A DNA stretch of 64,000 nt from Chrysoporthe austroafricana. Its lineage: Eukaryota; Ascomycota; Sordariomycetes; Diaporthales; Cryphonectriaceae. The notes under the pieces are model-generated. The model made no database searches. It saw only the letters and a program-made list of their open reading frames with translations, and was not told where the DNA came from. Numbering within the stretch: position 1 is the first letter of the stretch; every line of letters starts with the position of its first letter. The stretch covers positions 3,100,001 through 3,164,000 of the forward strand of contig JYIP02000003.1 of the NCBI GenBank assembly GCA_001051155.2, written 5' to 3'. The translations under genes were made by a program, and so were the position numbers. Positions 12,915 through 25,407 of the stretch are shown here, piece after piece.

Positions 12915-14527
12915 CTATTGTTGGCTGCGAGATACGATGGCAAGGATCACCAATACCACGGTGGTGAGAAGAGCTATCAGTCCACTCTTTGTGCCGTCGC
13001 GAATGGTGATTAGAGCCATCGGGATGCCAAAAGAAGCGCCCATTGCTATGATGACCACCAGCAGAAAGATGAGCAATCTGGTCAAGGTGCCGCTGCGCCT
13101 CGGGTTCTCGATCGCGGCGAAGATGTCATCAAGACGTTGAGCCATCTGCGTATCGGCGAAGTTGCCACGTACGCGAGCAATGCCGCTGCGGCTCATCTCG
13201 GCGAGCTCGTCCTTGCTCATCTCGTTCAGGACCTTGTTCATGACCCGACTCCACTCTTCGACCTCCTCCGGATCTCTCAGCCAGCCAGTCTCGCCCTCGA
13301 TCACCGTCTCCGTGGGACCGCCAGTGTTGGCTGCTAGAACAGGAACGCCGGAGAGCATCGCCTCGAGAGGGACAATACCGAAGTGCTCGTTGGACGGGGT
13401 ATAGACGAGGAGCTTAGCGGACCTGAGCAATTTCTGCTTGAGAGCATTTGGTACGCTCAGGAGGAAGATGACCTCGGCATCGGGTGAGATGGCCATGGCG
13501 GGCTGTATGGATCTGACGGTCGTATTCGAGAGTTTGAGGGAGTCGGCGAGGGAGACAAGTTCGTTATGGTAGCCAACATTCTCGGAGACACGGGCGTCAT
13601 AGCCGCCTGAGCATTGATATCAGTCGACTGCAAAAACCCAGCAAGAAAAAAGAAGGACTCCATACCAGCCACGACAAGCTTGACTCCCTCCCTCTGATCC
13701 TTACTCAAACCTGCAAACGCCTTGATCGCCAGGGCAACATCCTTCTTGCGCTCGAAACGATTGATACTCAGGATGACCTGTCCATGCTCCCACTTCACTC
13801 CACTAGCCTGTTCAACACCATCGCTTTGCGTCCGCGTATCAATGCAAGGATATACGACCTTCAGCTCTTTCTCCTTGACCAGAGAGGGCCAGGTCCGGCT
13901 GACAACGCCACGCGTGAACTTGGAGTTGACCGCGATTGCATCTGCGAAGCTCATACTGAGCCCTTCCCACATATCGAACAGAATCCTATAGAGGCGCTTC
14001 CACAGTTTCTGTCGTCCTTGCACGAGGAGCAAGTCAGGGAAATGGCAGTAGAAGAGGATCGGAGAGTGGGGTCGGATGATTTGTAAGAGGGGAAGGCCTG
14101 CACTGAGCTGGTCGACGAAAAATGCATCAGGCTTGAGGTCGTCGAGTTCGCCTGAGTATTTGATCTGGATGAGGAGGTGTATCTGGCGGAGGATTGCGCA
14201 GAGGATGCTGAAGCGAGACAGAATAGAGGGAGGGACTATGGTGTTACCGCGGACGCGAACGTCGAGGGTTCCTTGAGTAGCACATGTAAGCCTGAGCGCT
14301 AGATGGGATCGTGAGAGCATTGATATCAGGCCCTGAACAGATCACATACCATTTCTTGCCTCATCGAAGCAGTGATTAGGGTCGCAATGACTTGTGAAGA
14401 TAGTAATCTTGTGCCCTCTGTTTTGAAGGCCGACAGCAGCATCAACCACGAGCCTCTCAGCACCTCCTATGCCGAGATCAGGGTGGAAGAAGACGATTGT
14501 CTTCTTCTTGGGCTGTGTTTCTACCAT
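12915..14527 (-). CDS. ALG2: Alpha-1,3/1,6-mannosyltransferase ALG2
   Basis: Adds the second and third mannoses to the dolichol-linked oligosaccharide on the cytosolic face of the ER, an essential step of N-glycosylation. Three exons: 14527-14350, 14271-13666 and 13606-12915 (491 aa). Introns of 78 and 59 bp have GTATGT and GTATGG donors. The N-terminus carries the GT4 start [13 protein letters not shown]. The next exon has [14 protein letters not shown], and VVYPCID and INRFERKKD lie mid-protein. The GT4 donor-site signature [11 protein letters not shown] is followed by [16 protein letters not shown]. Two hydrophobic segments at the C-terminus fit membrane attachment. An in-frame ATG 39 bp upstream (14566) would add 13 residues; I prefer 14527 because the family usually starts close to the [10 protein letters not shown] motif. 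Confidence 0.95.
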
Positions 14528-15668
14528 CTTGCCAGCGAGATGGCTCTTACCACAGACTGCTACCACGTCGTGGTAAGGGGGAGATTGAGGTCGTCACCAA
14601 GTGCGAGTGGACAGACTAGCAGTGCATGTAGACGTCGTAAGCTCAAACAAGCCCCCACCAAATAAACCCCTGCAACTCGACATCATTGTGGGGTATGTTT
14701 AGTCAGCTGCCTAGACCCTTGGTTTCCAAGAGTTCTCTACTTTCAGAATAAGAATCAGGTAACAACACCTGTCACCTCATCAGAGAGGTACTTCAGGATG
14801 TCTCATACCTCGTCACGGGAGAATATTCCGATTCAATTTGGTCGGAACCTCTCTCCGAGATCGCCTCGGTCACTGCCGTTCTCATAGTTGTGCTCACACC
14901 CCCAGGCCACAACCGAATATCTCGTCACTTGGTCGAGAAGTGCAGCGAACAGCCAGTTCCAAGCACTAGGTATGCGGTCCACGCAACGTCAGGAGAGAAC
15001 ATCTGAACACAAGGGACAACCTTAAGTATAGAGCGGCACCGTCAAGACCGTGGTGGCGGGTGCTCCTCTCAGGGCTCTTCACCTCATGAGACTGGTTTAG
15101 TGGCCAGCTCAATATCAGACAGACTGTCATCACAAGCAACTCCGGTAGTAGCAACCACGTCAGGTATGATTATGACCAGTCCTATTTTTTCTTCTTCTCT
15201 ATGAACGTTGTCCCTTAAAGAGAGCAAGAAGTGCCAATGAATCACCCTAGCCTTGAACTCTCAGGGAGGGGTATCTCGCGTACCGTTGTGTGGCAAAGCC
15301 CCAGCAGACCATCATGACCGTGGATTATCGTGAAGCCTCATTACCCCCGCGCCGAATTAGGTTCCGCCCAAAATCCCCTCAATTGTACATGGATCGAAAA
15401 AGCTCCCGACACGAATCCCTCAATAGCAACCCGAAAATGTCCTTCCTCTCCGTTCCCTAACAGGCTTCTACTCCATACTACCTCTTCCCCGCCTTAGCTC
15501 CGTCTACAGAATCTGCAGGCGATGAAGACGGTGTCCAGGTGAATATTGGAAGAAGTGAGAGAAATGAATGTCGAGAAAATTGGGCAAATTAGTTGTGGAG
15601 TATTAGGCCATGAGCTTGATCCCGAAGATGCGACAAGTCAAGAAGTCGGAAAGAGGTTCTGCCTTGAC
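14528..15668. other. Intergenic region between ALG2 and CFEM gene
   Basis: This holds the ALG2 promoter and the 3' flank of the CFEM gene, both read on the minus strand. No open frame of interest was found. The sequence is somewhat AT-richer than its surroundings. Confidence 0.55.
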
Positions 15669-16779
15669 TTAGAGCAGCATCGCGGCCACGCCTGCGGCAG
15701 CCAGGAAACCGACTGGGGCAGCAGTCATTTGAGGTGCCTACACAAACAAATGTCAGAATGGAAAACGTTGCGGGGAAAGGGACACTTGATACTTACGAAG
15801 GCGGAGGAACTCGAGCTGCTGCCGCCAGTGCCAGTGGCAGAGGAGGCAAGAGAGGACGCGGCACTCGAGGCCGACGAGGCGGCACTGGACAGAGAACTGG
15901 CCAGAGAGCTTGCACTGGCCACAGCAGAGCTGGCAGCAGAGGATGCACCACTGCTGGCCGAGCCGACAGCACTGGAGGCAGAACCGCCAGCGCCAGTGCT
16001 AAAGATGGTGGTGGCCGCCGAGGTGGTGATGGTGGAGCCGCTGGTGGTCAGGGTAGTCAGGTAGGACGAAGTGCTGATGGCAGAGCCGGAGCCGCCAGCG
16101 CTACCAGAAGCCTTCAATCACAAGAGTCAGCTCATGGAGTGAAGAGTAAAAACTTGTTTGGAAGAACTTACGCCGCTAGCACCGCCGGAGACACTGCTAG
16201 TGACAGTCGGGGCAATGGTGCCAGAGGTGACCTGTGACCAAGTCAGAGTGGATTACGGAGGTGGGTTTGGTCCGAGCTAATGGAACTCACAGTCTCGATG
16301 GTGGTGGGAATGGCGACGCCAGCAGCTGGAAGTTTGTCAGTTCTCGGTCCACACTTTGGAGGAAAGCGTGGATAGCGCGTTTGACCTACAGGAACAGTAG
16401 GCAACGCCATAGGAGATAACCGAGGAGGCAGCATCGGCGTTGCCACAAGACTCGTTGGAGCAGTCACGGACACCGTAGGAGAAGGTGGCATTGGAGCAGA
16501 GGCAGTTGGCCTCGTTGCTAGAGCCTGCGGTGCAGCCGAAGCTGGTGGCCTGGTTGAGCAGGTTGGTGATGCAGGTCTTCTGTAGAGGGCGTCAGCAGCT
16601 GCAAGGGTAGGTCCATGGACGACCAGGAGGGACCAATGCTAGGCAAGGAAGGATGGTTGCGTCAGAGTAAGGAGAGCAGGAGTTCTTACGCCACACTGGG
16701 GGAGGTTGTCGAAGCCACTCTGGGCCGTGACGGCGCCGAGGAGGGCGAAAGCGCTGAAGATGGTGGCGACAACCTTCAT
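15669..16779 (-). CDS. CFEM-domain GPI-anchored cell-wall protein
   Basis: Secreted Cys-rich surface protein; CFEM proteins in fungi take part in haem/iron handling, adhesion or host interaction, and the role here is unknown. Six exons: 16779-16690, 16579-16390, 16325-16291, 16231-16172, 16111-15797, 15737-15669, together 252 aa. Residues 1-19 form a signal peptide (MKVVATIFSAFALLGAVTA). The CFEM domain has all eight cysteines in the expected pattern, from NLPQCGKTC to GVAYC. A Ser/Ala/Thr/Gly-rich stalk of about 130 residues follows, built from repeated SSA, SGA and SLA steps and likely O-glycosylated. The last exon encodes a hydrophobic tail ending VGFLAAAGVAAMLL, a GPI-anchor signal. All introns have GT donors and AG acceptors, and frames join without a shift. 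The whole gene is missed if only long open frames are read. Confidence 0.92.
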
Positions 16780-19700
16780 CTTGGCAGTTGGCGTGTGGTC
16801 GCGTTTGGCTTGTTTGTTGAGGTGTCGATGCGTAAGTTGATGCCGTGTGATGATGGCAGTGAGATTGAAGAGAGTCGATGCGTAACAACAATACTCAGGC
16901 GTGGAAGTCTGTTGGGTCGAGGGGTCTTGTCGGTCAACGCGTCTGGGGTGCGAGACTGGTGGATGGTGGACAGAGAATGGTGAAAGGGCTGATGGAGGGT
17001 GGGAAGTGGGAGGGCGCAGGGAAACTTAAAGAAAGGAACACAGGTGAAGGTCTGCGCGAAGGAGGTAGGTGTGAGTGTGAGGTGGCAGGGAAACGGGGAG
17101 GGGCAGTTTCGATGTGGCAGGTACAGTCCTGGTCCTGGATCTGGGGTCTGGGTCTGGATCACGCGGTGTAGTGAATCACAAACAAGATTGGCCGCACTTA
17201 CTACTGGGTCTGTGATGGTATGGAAGGAAAAAGGAAATACGGTTCTTTTGGAAGGCACGCCCAGAGGTAGCCAGGCAGGTTTGCAGGCTTGCTTGACGTC
17301 TGCACTGCACCTGCGGCTAGTCGAGGTGAGGGCGAAGCAGGGCAGGCCTTGCGGGTTGTTGATCGCCTCCCCTGCTAATCCTGAGCTACAAGCTCGGGTA
17401 CCTGACATCGAAAGGAAACCTACGCTACATTAGCTGTAACGGACAACCAGTCAGGTGGTACCTGACCTACCATAGTATTATGTACCTGCCTGGGTTCCGC
17501 TCGCCTCCTACAGCCGACTTACACAACCCTACGGCCTTCCCTGGACAGGCAGATCCTGGCCCCGGTCTTCAACGCCAGCTGTCGACCAGACTTGCCTTTC
17601 CCGTGATGCCTCTAGAAACCCATTTGATATTCTTCCTTTCTGTGCGGCAGCTCAAGATCTGCATGTACGGACTGCAACGGAAGCCTCGAGCCCCACGCCA
17701 TGATTCGTAAACCCCGGCAGACCGCATCAGAGGCCTCTCTCATGATGCAGTCAGTACCTGTCAGGCACGAAGGCGACGGTCTATCGCAGCACCAACCAGC
17801 TTGTCCCCACGACGAGAGATGGGACCGGCAGACAGTCCATTGCATTCGTCTCCTTATCACATCTGAATCATCGGCGCACGGTGGGTCACTTCCTGCGGCA
17901 GGTCCCGTGCTGTCCCATCATCGACTCTAATGATCCTGGTGGCAGGTTTGTCAGAGGTAGACCGTGAGAACAACGTCGGTGGCTGGCCGCTAGGGGAAAG
18001 GAAAACAGGATCGCTCCATGAAAACCCCGGTACGAAGTATTCCGTACTTTGTCGAGCTTTGAAGCGAGGCGGCTACATCCTGGCAGTTCCGACAGACTAA
18101 ATGGCCGGACGACGTTGGGACGAACTGATATTAGGCGGTGTCTACAGATGACGGCATGGCTCGCCTGATAATCCCATCGACGGTACCACAGACCCGGGTA
18201 CAGGCACATACGTGACGACCTTGAAACCTGCGAGGCTACGCAACAGCGGTCAGGACTCAGACCTTGAGAAACATACCTCATCAGGCACACTGGCACTGCA
18301 GCCGACTTGCTACGAACTGGGCAGCCAACTCCGGCAGCTTGGGCCAGAGCTTCCCAGAGGACCTTCACGCCACCACTGCGGACCCCTCTTTAGGTCCCTT
18401 ACGATGCTACGTGGACAACTTCACCAGGATCGGCTAGCGAGCTCACCGATGCATCGACCCTTCAGTACTGGGTCTCGCTTCCCCCGATGCCGTGCATTGT
18501 GGTATGGCACTCAGCTAGCGTGGACCAAAGCAAGGAAACATCGTACGCAAAAACAGGCTCCAAGAAACAGATGAAGTCAATTTTAAGTATTGGGGGCGGG
18601 CCAGAGTGGCTGGGCCCGTGTTGTGGGGCCCCGTCCATTGGCCAATCCCTCCAGACCTGGGCCTGACCGCAGCAAGGCTCCCCAGCTCAACGGTCTTGAC
18701 TATTACTATGTATTGGCAGGGGCAGAGATCCGCATCAGTATGATGCACGAACTCTTGGCCGCTCATCACCGAGTCCTCCTCGGTTAGAAACCGCTTCGAG
18801 GAAGTGGCAGGTTTTTGGTGATAGGATTTTACGCAAAGCGACGTGTTGCGCATATCAGGCGATGGGCGGCAGCTTGGAACCGAGGAAAAAGTATCTGAAG
18901 TCTTGGGGTGCCACCACCGGGTGATGTCATTTAGAGAATCCCTGCAACTACTTCACGATTCTAAGTGGCTGTCATGACACAAGGAGACGTGTTGTGGGCG
19001 GTTAAGAGATCTCCATTCCGGGTCGGTTCAAATCTGAATCGAGACACTATGCTGACATGAGGAGTTCAGGAACAGCTTCTTTCGGCCTGCCATATACTCG
19101 TGCGATCCGTGCAATCTCCCCTTAAATCTCGAATGTCGACGTCGAAACGCATATGCATCTTGCTGCTGTGCCCGGATTCTAACACCGCCCCGCCTCCTTC
19201 ATTCTCGTCCAAGGCGTGGGATTCCACCGACCTGGTCGACCTTGGCATCCTCAGTCCTCACATGGTCACTGCCCAGATAGATGCCTGTATTAAAATCTGG
19301 TTGAGGGGGCTGGGATGCCGGAGCCCTCTGTGAAAGGTCAGATATCTATGCCAAGTCCTCTTGATACAGTTCTGTCTTGGCCAGACTTCGCAGACGAGAG
19401 TAATCGTCTTTCTCCTACCTCTCTCCATGTTACACGTTCTCTTTTGCCTCATAATCTTTAAGGGCTACGCGTTTGCATCTCCCCCTTTAATCTGGGCCTG
19501 GCTCTTGCTTTCTACTGTTAAAGGATACTCGGATGCCCGACCTGGACTAGAGACTACTCAAATACAGCTTAATGCGGATGACGGCGAACTAATTACATGG
19601 CGCAGCAGACCAGCATCAAGTAGAAAACACTCGAGCTGATAGTTCCAGCCCGAACGATGTCGGGACTGCAGTCGGCATCCTTGGCCGGAACCATGGACGG

Positions 19701-21252
19701 AATCGCTGGCCGGACACGCCACGCGCGAGACGCTCTGAGGCGACCCATCCAATTGGTGTCGTTCCGCTGTAGTGTTTCTTTACAACGCGGGCTCGACGAG
19801 GACAATAGGCCGGCTTTTGGGTGTTCCAGCTAGGCGATAACCCAGTACTCGTTCCTGAATTCACCAAATCTGTGTTTCACGTCACATGGGCACTCCCTGT
19901 TGGGAACAGAGGAGACCAGCCACGTTTCTAATTGGTGACCACGACATACCTGGCCAGCTGAACACCGGCTTCTGTTAACGTAGTCTCGTATCGGAGTTAT
20001 CTCTAGATAATCGAACTATGTCAAGTTGAGCGTCTAGCTCTTCTCGGGAGGACGACGCTATCACCATCCACCCTGCCATCTAGTTATGCCAAGAACACGC
20101 CAACGGAAACTAACATGTCTGACCCTGGGCAATATTAAAGCGCACTGTCTGATGCTAGCATTCGAGCTGAGGATCCCATCCGCAAGCACACGAATGAACA
20201 CGGTGCAAAGGCGTCCTCGAACATCGACATCGAGGAGACCTCACGCATAGTCAAATTGGCGAAAGAATGACGCTCTGATCAGTATGCACCTGACGCAACC
20301 TGCCTGGCTGCCGCTTCCACAAGACGCTGAAGCGGTCAGCGACTCGGCACGACGCCCAGAGCGCGGGACACCTTCTATGCTAGTTCTCATCGAGACCACT
20401 AGGTATGTCGCACGGCACACCAGCCACCGCTAGCACTTGCGGCCGTGCGGCGTGCCGTAGTGATGATTGGGGGAAAGAACCCATATCGATTACCAGAGGC
20501 CGGGTTGGCCCCTTGACTGTCTCAATTTGATTAACGGCTGCGACGCTCGCTCATGGCAGTGGAAATGGTTCATAGTTGTCGGTACTATGTCGATGGACTC
20601 AGCCTCCGACCAGGCGACATTGTCAGTAGTTAAGATCAGATAACCCGGCCTAGACGAGAGGACTCATCCGTATTCGACGGGTCAATCTAACCTGGTTGAA
20701 TATGCAGCATTGGGATTATCACCTACGAACAATGCCTTGGTATTCTTCGTGTTAGAAGCACGGTCGCTGCGAAAAGCAGAAGTGATGTATGGTACGAACG
20801 ACTGCCGCTGGCTGCACCGATGATGTGGACTAGAGGGCCCTGCTTGCTGGGCTCGGACAAGTAAAATGACGTCCGCCCTATTCTGGAGATCCATCACAAA
20901 TTTCCTGGTATCATCTACCTGAGCCTCACCTCTCGGCCCGTCTGAAGTACCTAGTTGCGTTGCTCTCTCACAGGGTAATCATGCTGGGTGGTACTCGTGC
21001 TCCTCTCCGTAGAGAGTACATCCACCGTCCACGATCGATCGTGTCCGGCCCGTGAACACGATCGATTACACGATATCTCCGTAAAGTCGACGAAAATTTG
21101 ACTCGTCCTTAACCTGCGTGTATCTCACCGAAGCGAAATGAACTGACTGCGCACGAAGCCGGTGCCTATATACTGAACGATTAATGCTGCTGGAACTGTT
21201 TAGCCAAAGCCCGCCGAGGTCGAAGCTATAGGCCTAATCTCGAGCCTGCCAA
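16780..21252. other. Gene-poor region
   Basis: About 4.5 kb without a recognisable gene. The first few hundred bases are the promoter of the CFEM gene on the minus strand. Further on, base composition is close to even and open frames are short. Direct repeats of GGTACCTGAC-type sequence occur near 17400-17470, an inverted repeat ACGGCAC/GTGCCGT near 20412-20458, and a perfect palindrome at 21030-21043. Relics of transposons changed by repeat-induced point mutation could be hidden here, but I see no recognisable transposon domain. Confidence 0.55.
21030..21043. repeat. 14-bp perfect palindrome, partly repeated at 21057
   Basis: CACGATCGATCGTG is its own reverse complement. The half CACGATCGAT recurs at 21057-21066. 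It could be a protein-binding site or chance; nothing nearby decides. Confidence 0.5.
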
Positions 21253-21584
21253 GCAACGCCTCGACTGCAATCCGCGTTGCCTAGCTCAATGGTCAAAGCG
21301 TACAACCAAAATAGATTGCAGTCGAGCTGCGAAACCCGTGGGGTCACCCGTTCAAAACCCGAGCGCGGCACCACGAAAAACAAAAAGGGTCTGGGAAGTT
21401 TCCGTGGAAGAGGGATCTCAGGGACAGTACGCTCATGTGTGGCGGAAGTTCCCCTGGATATATCCCCCAGTACACTGGCACCAGACGAATTCGCAAAAAA
21501 CTCCATACCCCACGAGCGGGCAGTGAAGTTTTTCGGCCCCTAGGAGCACCGGAATAAACAAGGTGCTCCTGGGCGGAGCTTTTT
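21253..21584 (+). ncRNA. tRNA-like Pol III-type element (SINE or structured ncRNA candidate)
   Basis: The 5' part resembles a tRNA. TAGCTCAATGGT at 21282-21293 fits an A box. CGTTCAAAACC at 21350-21359 fits a B box about 57 bp later. CCGCGTT (21272-21278) pairs with AGCGCGG (21362-21368) like an acceptor stem, with one G-U pair. A normal anticodon arm and T stem cannot be formed, so it is not an intact tRNA gene. A perfect 13-bp inverted repeat (21260-21272 with 21314-21326) and a 7-bp one (21253-21259 with 21274-21280) overlap this part. The 3' part ends with a 9-bp hairpin (21542-21550 with 21562-21570), and T5 runs at 21529-21533 and 21580-21584 could end Pol III transcription. Family and function are not known to me. 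A tRNA-derived SINE is the simplest reading. Confidence 0.4.
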
Positions 21585-22431
21585 GCCCTTTCTGTCTCAT
21601 CATAAGTGTTGGAGACAGTATTGGTCTTGAGCGGCCGGAGCCATCGTAACTCTTCGCGTGCGCGCCGTGTGACCGGTATATCAGAAAGCAATGTAAGTAG
21701 TTTCAGGGAGAAGGCTCGCTTTCCAATTACCGACAGAAGAGGTTCATATCCATCCGTCGTGTGGCAATATAGGGCAGGGCTGATATGATCCTGTGACATA
21801 GTAGGAGGGAGGAGGCTATGTTGTGCAAGGCATTGAGGACCCGGCAGAAGAGAGGCAGGCGTGAAATAGCTCGGCGATCCGCAGCCACCCCATTCACTAA
21901 CCGTTCGAGAGCCTCACTCTCGCTTATGCTTTAAGAGACAGCAGAAATTATTGATCAGACAATGTTTAGACTGCAAAGAAGACTATGCCCATTCCTAAAC
22001 CCAAGATACAGTACAGTGGTATAACAGACGAAACAATGAAAGTTGGAAAAGAAAGGGAAGAAAAGAGAGATAATATGCCGCGTGACACTGTACAACGCGG
22101 ATATGTGCTCCGCGACACGAGTCGCGAACCTCGCTACCGTCTCAACCGTCCATCATCCTCGAGCTTGTACCGTGTGTATCATTGCCCATGTGTATGTGTT
22201 GCCGGTTACATCGCTGCAGTGCGACAAACCCTTCGTAATATTACCCAATGTCTCGCAAGGTCGCAGGTAATCAAAGCATGCGTGACGGGCAGTCAGCTTG
22301 TTCGAAAGGTTCAAAGCTGTCCAGCCCATGCGTAAAAGAAAAAGAACATAACAAGTTCATCTTCCGTTGTCAATGTCAACATCCAAACTCGTAGTCATCT
22401 TCATACTCATACTCCAGTCGGGTGTGTTGAT
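21585..22431. other. Intergenic region downstream of rnr1
   Basis: This is the 3' flank of the ribonucleotide reductase gene. No gene is seen. The last few hundred bases probably belong to its 3' UTR. Confidence 0.5.
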
Positions 22432-25407
22432 CTAACCGCTGCACATGACGCACGCCTCAGGGTTCTCAATGCTGCCTGCGACGGTATTGTTAGCCTCTGC
22501 TAGGGTGAGACGATTTACAGACGGGCACTTACAGGCAAGGACTGCCTCAGAGTAGATGTCCATCTCCCGCTCCTTGCTATCTCCATCTTTATCCTCAGAC
22601 TGGCCTTCAAGCTTGGTGCCGTTGACAGCTGGCTCAGGAAGGGACTCTTCGGCAGGCTTCTCGCCAGTAGGCTCAATAGGCAGAGCCTTTGGACTCTCAC
22701 CATCAGCCTGGTCTGCCTTAAATGGCACATTTCTGGGCTTAGAGGGAGAGGCCATGACGCGCGCAGCCGCATCTTTGTCAACGACAGGAGTCAGTGGCGG
22801 CGACGAAGAGTTTGGTGTGATGGAAGGAGTAGGGATGCCGTTAGAGCTCATGGTGGTGTTGCCGCCCTCAGAGGATGGATCCTTAGTCACGTGCATCGGG
22901 CGAACGAAAGAGGGGGACGAGTAGTAACCGGCCGGAGGTGCACGCTTGCCCAGGCCGCTATGCTTCACGCCAGCCTGTTCCTGGATCTTGAGGGCCTGCT
23001 GGTCGACTGTGAACTGAATCGGCGCTGCCGCTGCCTGTGTGCGGAGGTAGTACATGCCAGTCTTGAGACCCAGCTTCCAACCGGTGAAGTGCATGCTAGT
23101 GATCTTGCCCATAGAAGGCTCACGCATGTGTATGTTCAGCGACTGGGACTGGTCGATGAAGGCACCACGATCGGCAGCCATCTGCACGATGGTCCTCTGC
23201 GAGATCTCCCAGACGGTCTTGTAGAGGGCCTTGATGTCATCTGGGATGCTGCGAATATTCTGGATAGAGCCATCCTCAGCGATGATGCGGTTCTTCAGGT
23301 CCTCAGACCACAGACCACACTGCACCAGATCCTTGAGCAGCCATGGATTGACAACTTGGAACTCGCCAGCGAGCACGCGGCGCTGATAGATGTTGGATGT
23401 ATAGGGCTCAAAGCACTCGTTGTTGCCCAGGATCTGCGAAGTCGAGGCAGTGGGCATGGGCGCCATCAACAAGCTGTTGCGGACACCGTGCTGCTTGATC
23501 TTGGCCTTCAAGGCGTCCCAGTCCCAGAGATCAGAGGGCTTGACATTGTTCCACATGTCGTACTGCAGGATACCCTGGGAGACGGGAGATCCCTCGTATG
23601 ATGAGTAGGGGCCATCAACCTTGGCAATGTCACACGATGCGGTGAGGGCGGCGTGGTAGATGGTCTCGAAGATCTGCTTGTTCAGCTCACGAGCCTCAGG
23701 TGACTCGAAAGGCATGCGGAGGGCCAAGAAAGCATCGGCCAGACCCTGGACGCCCACGCCAATAGGACGGTGGCGCATGTTGCTCTTGCGGGCCTCCGGA
23801 ACAGGATAGTGGTTGATATCGATGATCTTGTTCAGGTTGCGAACGACGACCTGGGTGACTTCATGCAGCAACTGGAAGTTATAGCGCTCATTCTCGTAGT
23901 CGACGAACTGTGGCAGGGCGATAGACGCCAGGTTGCAGACAGCAACCTCATCAGGAGCAGAATACTCGATGATCTCAGTGCAAAGGTTGGAGCTGCGAAT
24001 GGTGCCAAGGTTCTTCTGGTTGCTCTTGCGGTTGGCGTGATCCTTGTACAACATGAAGGGGTTGCCTGTCTCGGTTTGAGCCTCGAGGATGGCATACCAG
24101 AGCTTCTGCGCCTTCAGGGTCTTTTGGCCGCGACCCTCGCGCTCGTACTTCTCGTACAGAGCCTCGAACTCCTCGCCGTAGCAGTCGGCAAGGCCGGGGC
24201 ACTCGTTGGGGCACATCAGAGTCCAGTCGCCGTTCTTCTCTACACGCTTCATGAAGAGATCCGGGATCCAGAGGGCAAGGAAGAGGTCACGAGCACGGAC
24301 CTCTTCCTTTCCGTGGTTCTTCCGCAGGTCGAGGAACTCGAAGACATCAGCGTGCCATGGCTCCAGGTAGATGGCAAAAGCACCGGGGCGCTTATTGCCA
24401 CCCTGATCGACGTATCGGGCAGTGTTGTTGAAGACACGCAACATAGGGATGATGCCATTGGACGTGCCGTTGGTGCCAGCGATGTAGGAGCCGGTGGCAC
24501 GGATGCGGTGGACGTTGAGACCAATGCCTCCAGCCATCTTGGAGATCATGGCACAGGTCTTCAGGGTATCATAGATGCCCTCAATGCTGTCCTCCTTCAT
24601 GTCAACGAGGAAGCACGACGACAACTGCGCCTGAGGCGTGCCGGCATTGAACAGCGTTGGCGACGCGTGTGTGAAGAACTTGTTGGACATGTAGTTGTAG
24701 GTCTCAAGAACCCTCTCGATGTTGTCCCCCCAGATGCCAACAGCGACACGCATCAGCATGTGCTGTGGCCGCTCGACGACTTTACCGTTGAGTTTGAGGA
24801 GATACGAACGCTCGAGGGTCTTGAAGCCAAAGTATTGATATTGGTAGTCGCGATCATAGACAATAGCAGAATCAAACTCCTCCTTGTGACGCATCACACA
24901 GTCATAGGTCTCCTGTGAGATCATGGGCGACGGGAGGTTGTTTCTCGGGTTGACATAGTGGTATAGGTCGCTCACGACGGATGACCACTGCTTCTTGGTC
25001 TGCTTGTGGAGGTTGGACACGGCGATACGTGCAGCAAGAAGGGCATAGTCTGGGTGAGTCACAGTCATGTACGCGGCAGTCTCGGCAGCCTAGAGGACGG
25101 GATGCAATTAGCATTGGGAAGAGTTGAGATGGAAGGCTCGAGAGGAGATGACCCGTAGGGATTTTACGGACCAAGTCGTCAAGCTGGACTGTTGTGACAC
25201 CACCATAGACACCACTGATGACCTTCTGGGTGATCTTGACGGGGTCAACATGCTGCGAGTCGAGACCGTAACACAGCCTCGAGACGCGTGCCGTGATCTT
25301 GTCGAACTGGACACGCTCCTGGCGTCCATCTTGGGGAATATTAGTTTGCTTGTCTGTATATTCAAGACCAAAGCATCTGGAGACTTGCCTCTCTTTCTCA
25401 CGAACAT
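22432..25407 (-). CDS. rnr1: Ribonucleoside-diphosphate reductase large subunit (class Ia)
   Basis: Reduces ribonucleoside diphosphates to deoxy forms, with the small subunit supplying the tyrosyl radical. Four exons: 25407-25389, 25329-25172, 25089-22533 and 22475-22432 (925 aa). Exon 1 encodes MFVRKR plus the first base of an Asp codon; joining to exon 2 gives [19 protein letters not shown], the conserved start of the ATP cone. That junction needs a GC donor (GCAAGT). Exon 2 joins exon 3 as [14 protein letters not shown] through a weak GTCCGT donor. The redox and radical cysteines lie in QLSSCFLV (about 218), NLCTEII (about 429) and VAVCNLAS (about 444). A Ser/Pro-rich linker precedes a C-terminal CVMCSG tail that re-reduces the active site. 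The last intron, 57 bp and without stop in frame, must be removed to give the usual [18 protein letters not shown] end. Confidence 0.97.

Noticed and set aside
22891..24918. Long plus-strand frames (236 and 382 aa) opposite rnr1
   Set aside because: Antisense shadows caused by strong codon bias in the rnr1 exon; the minus strand carries the family motifs.
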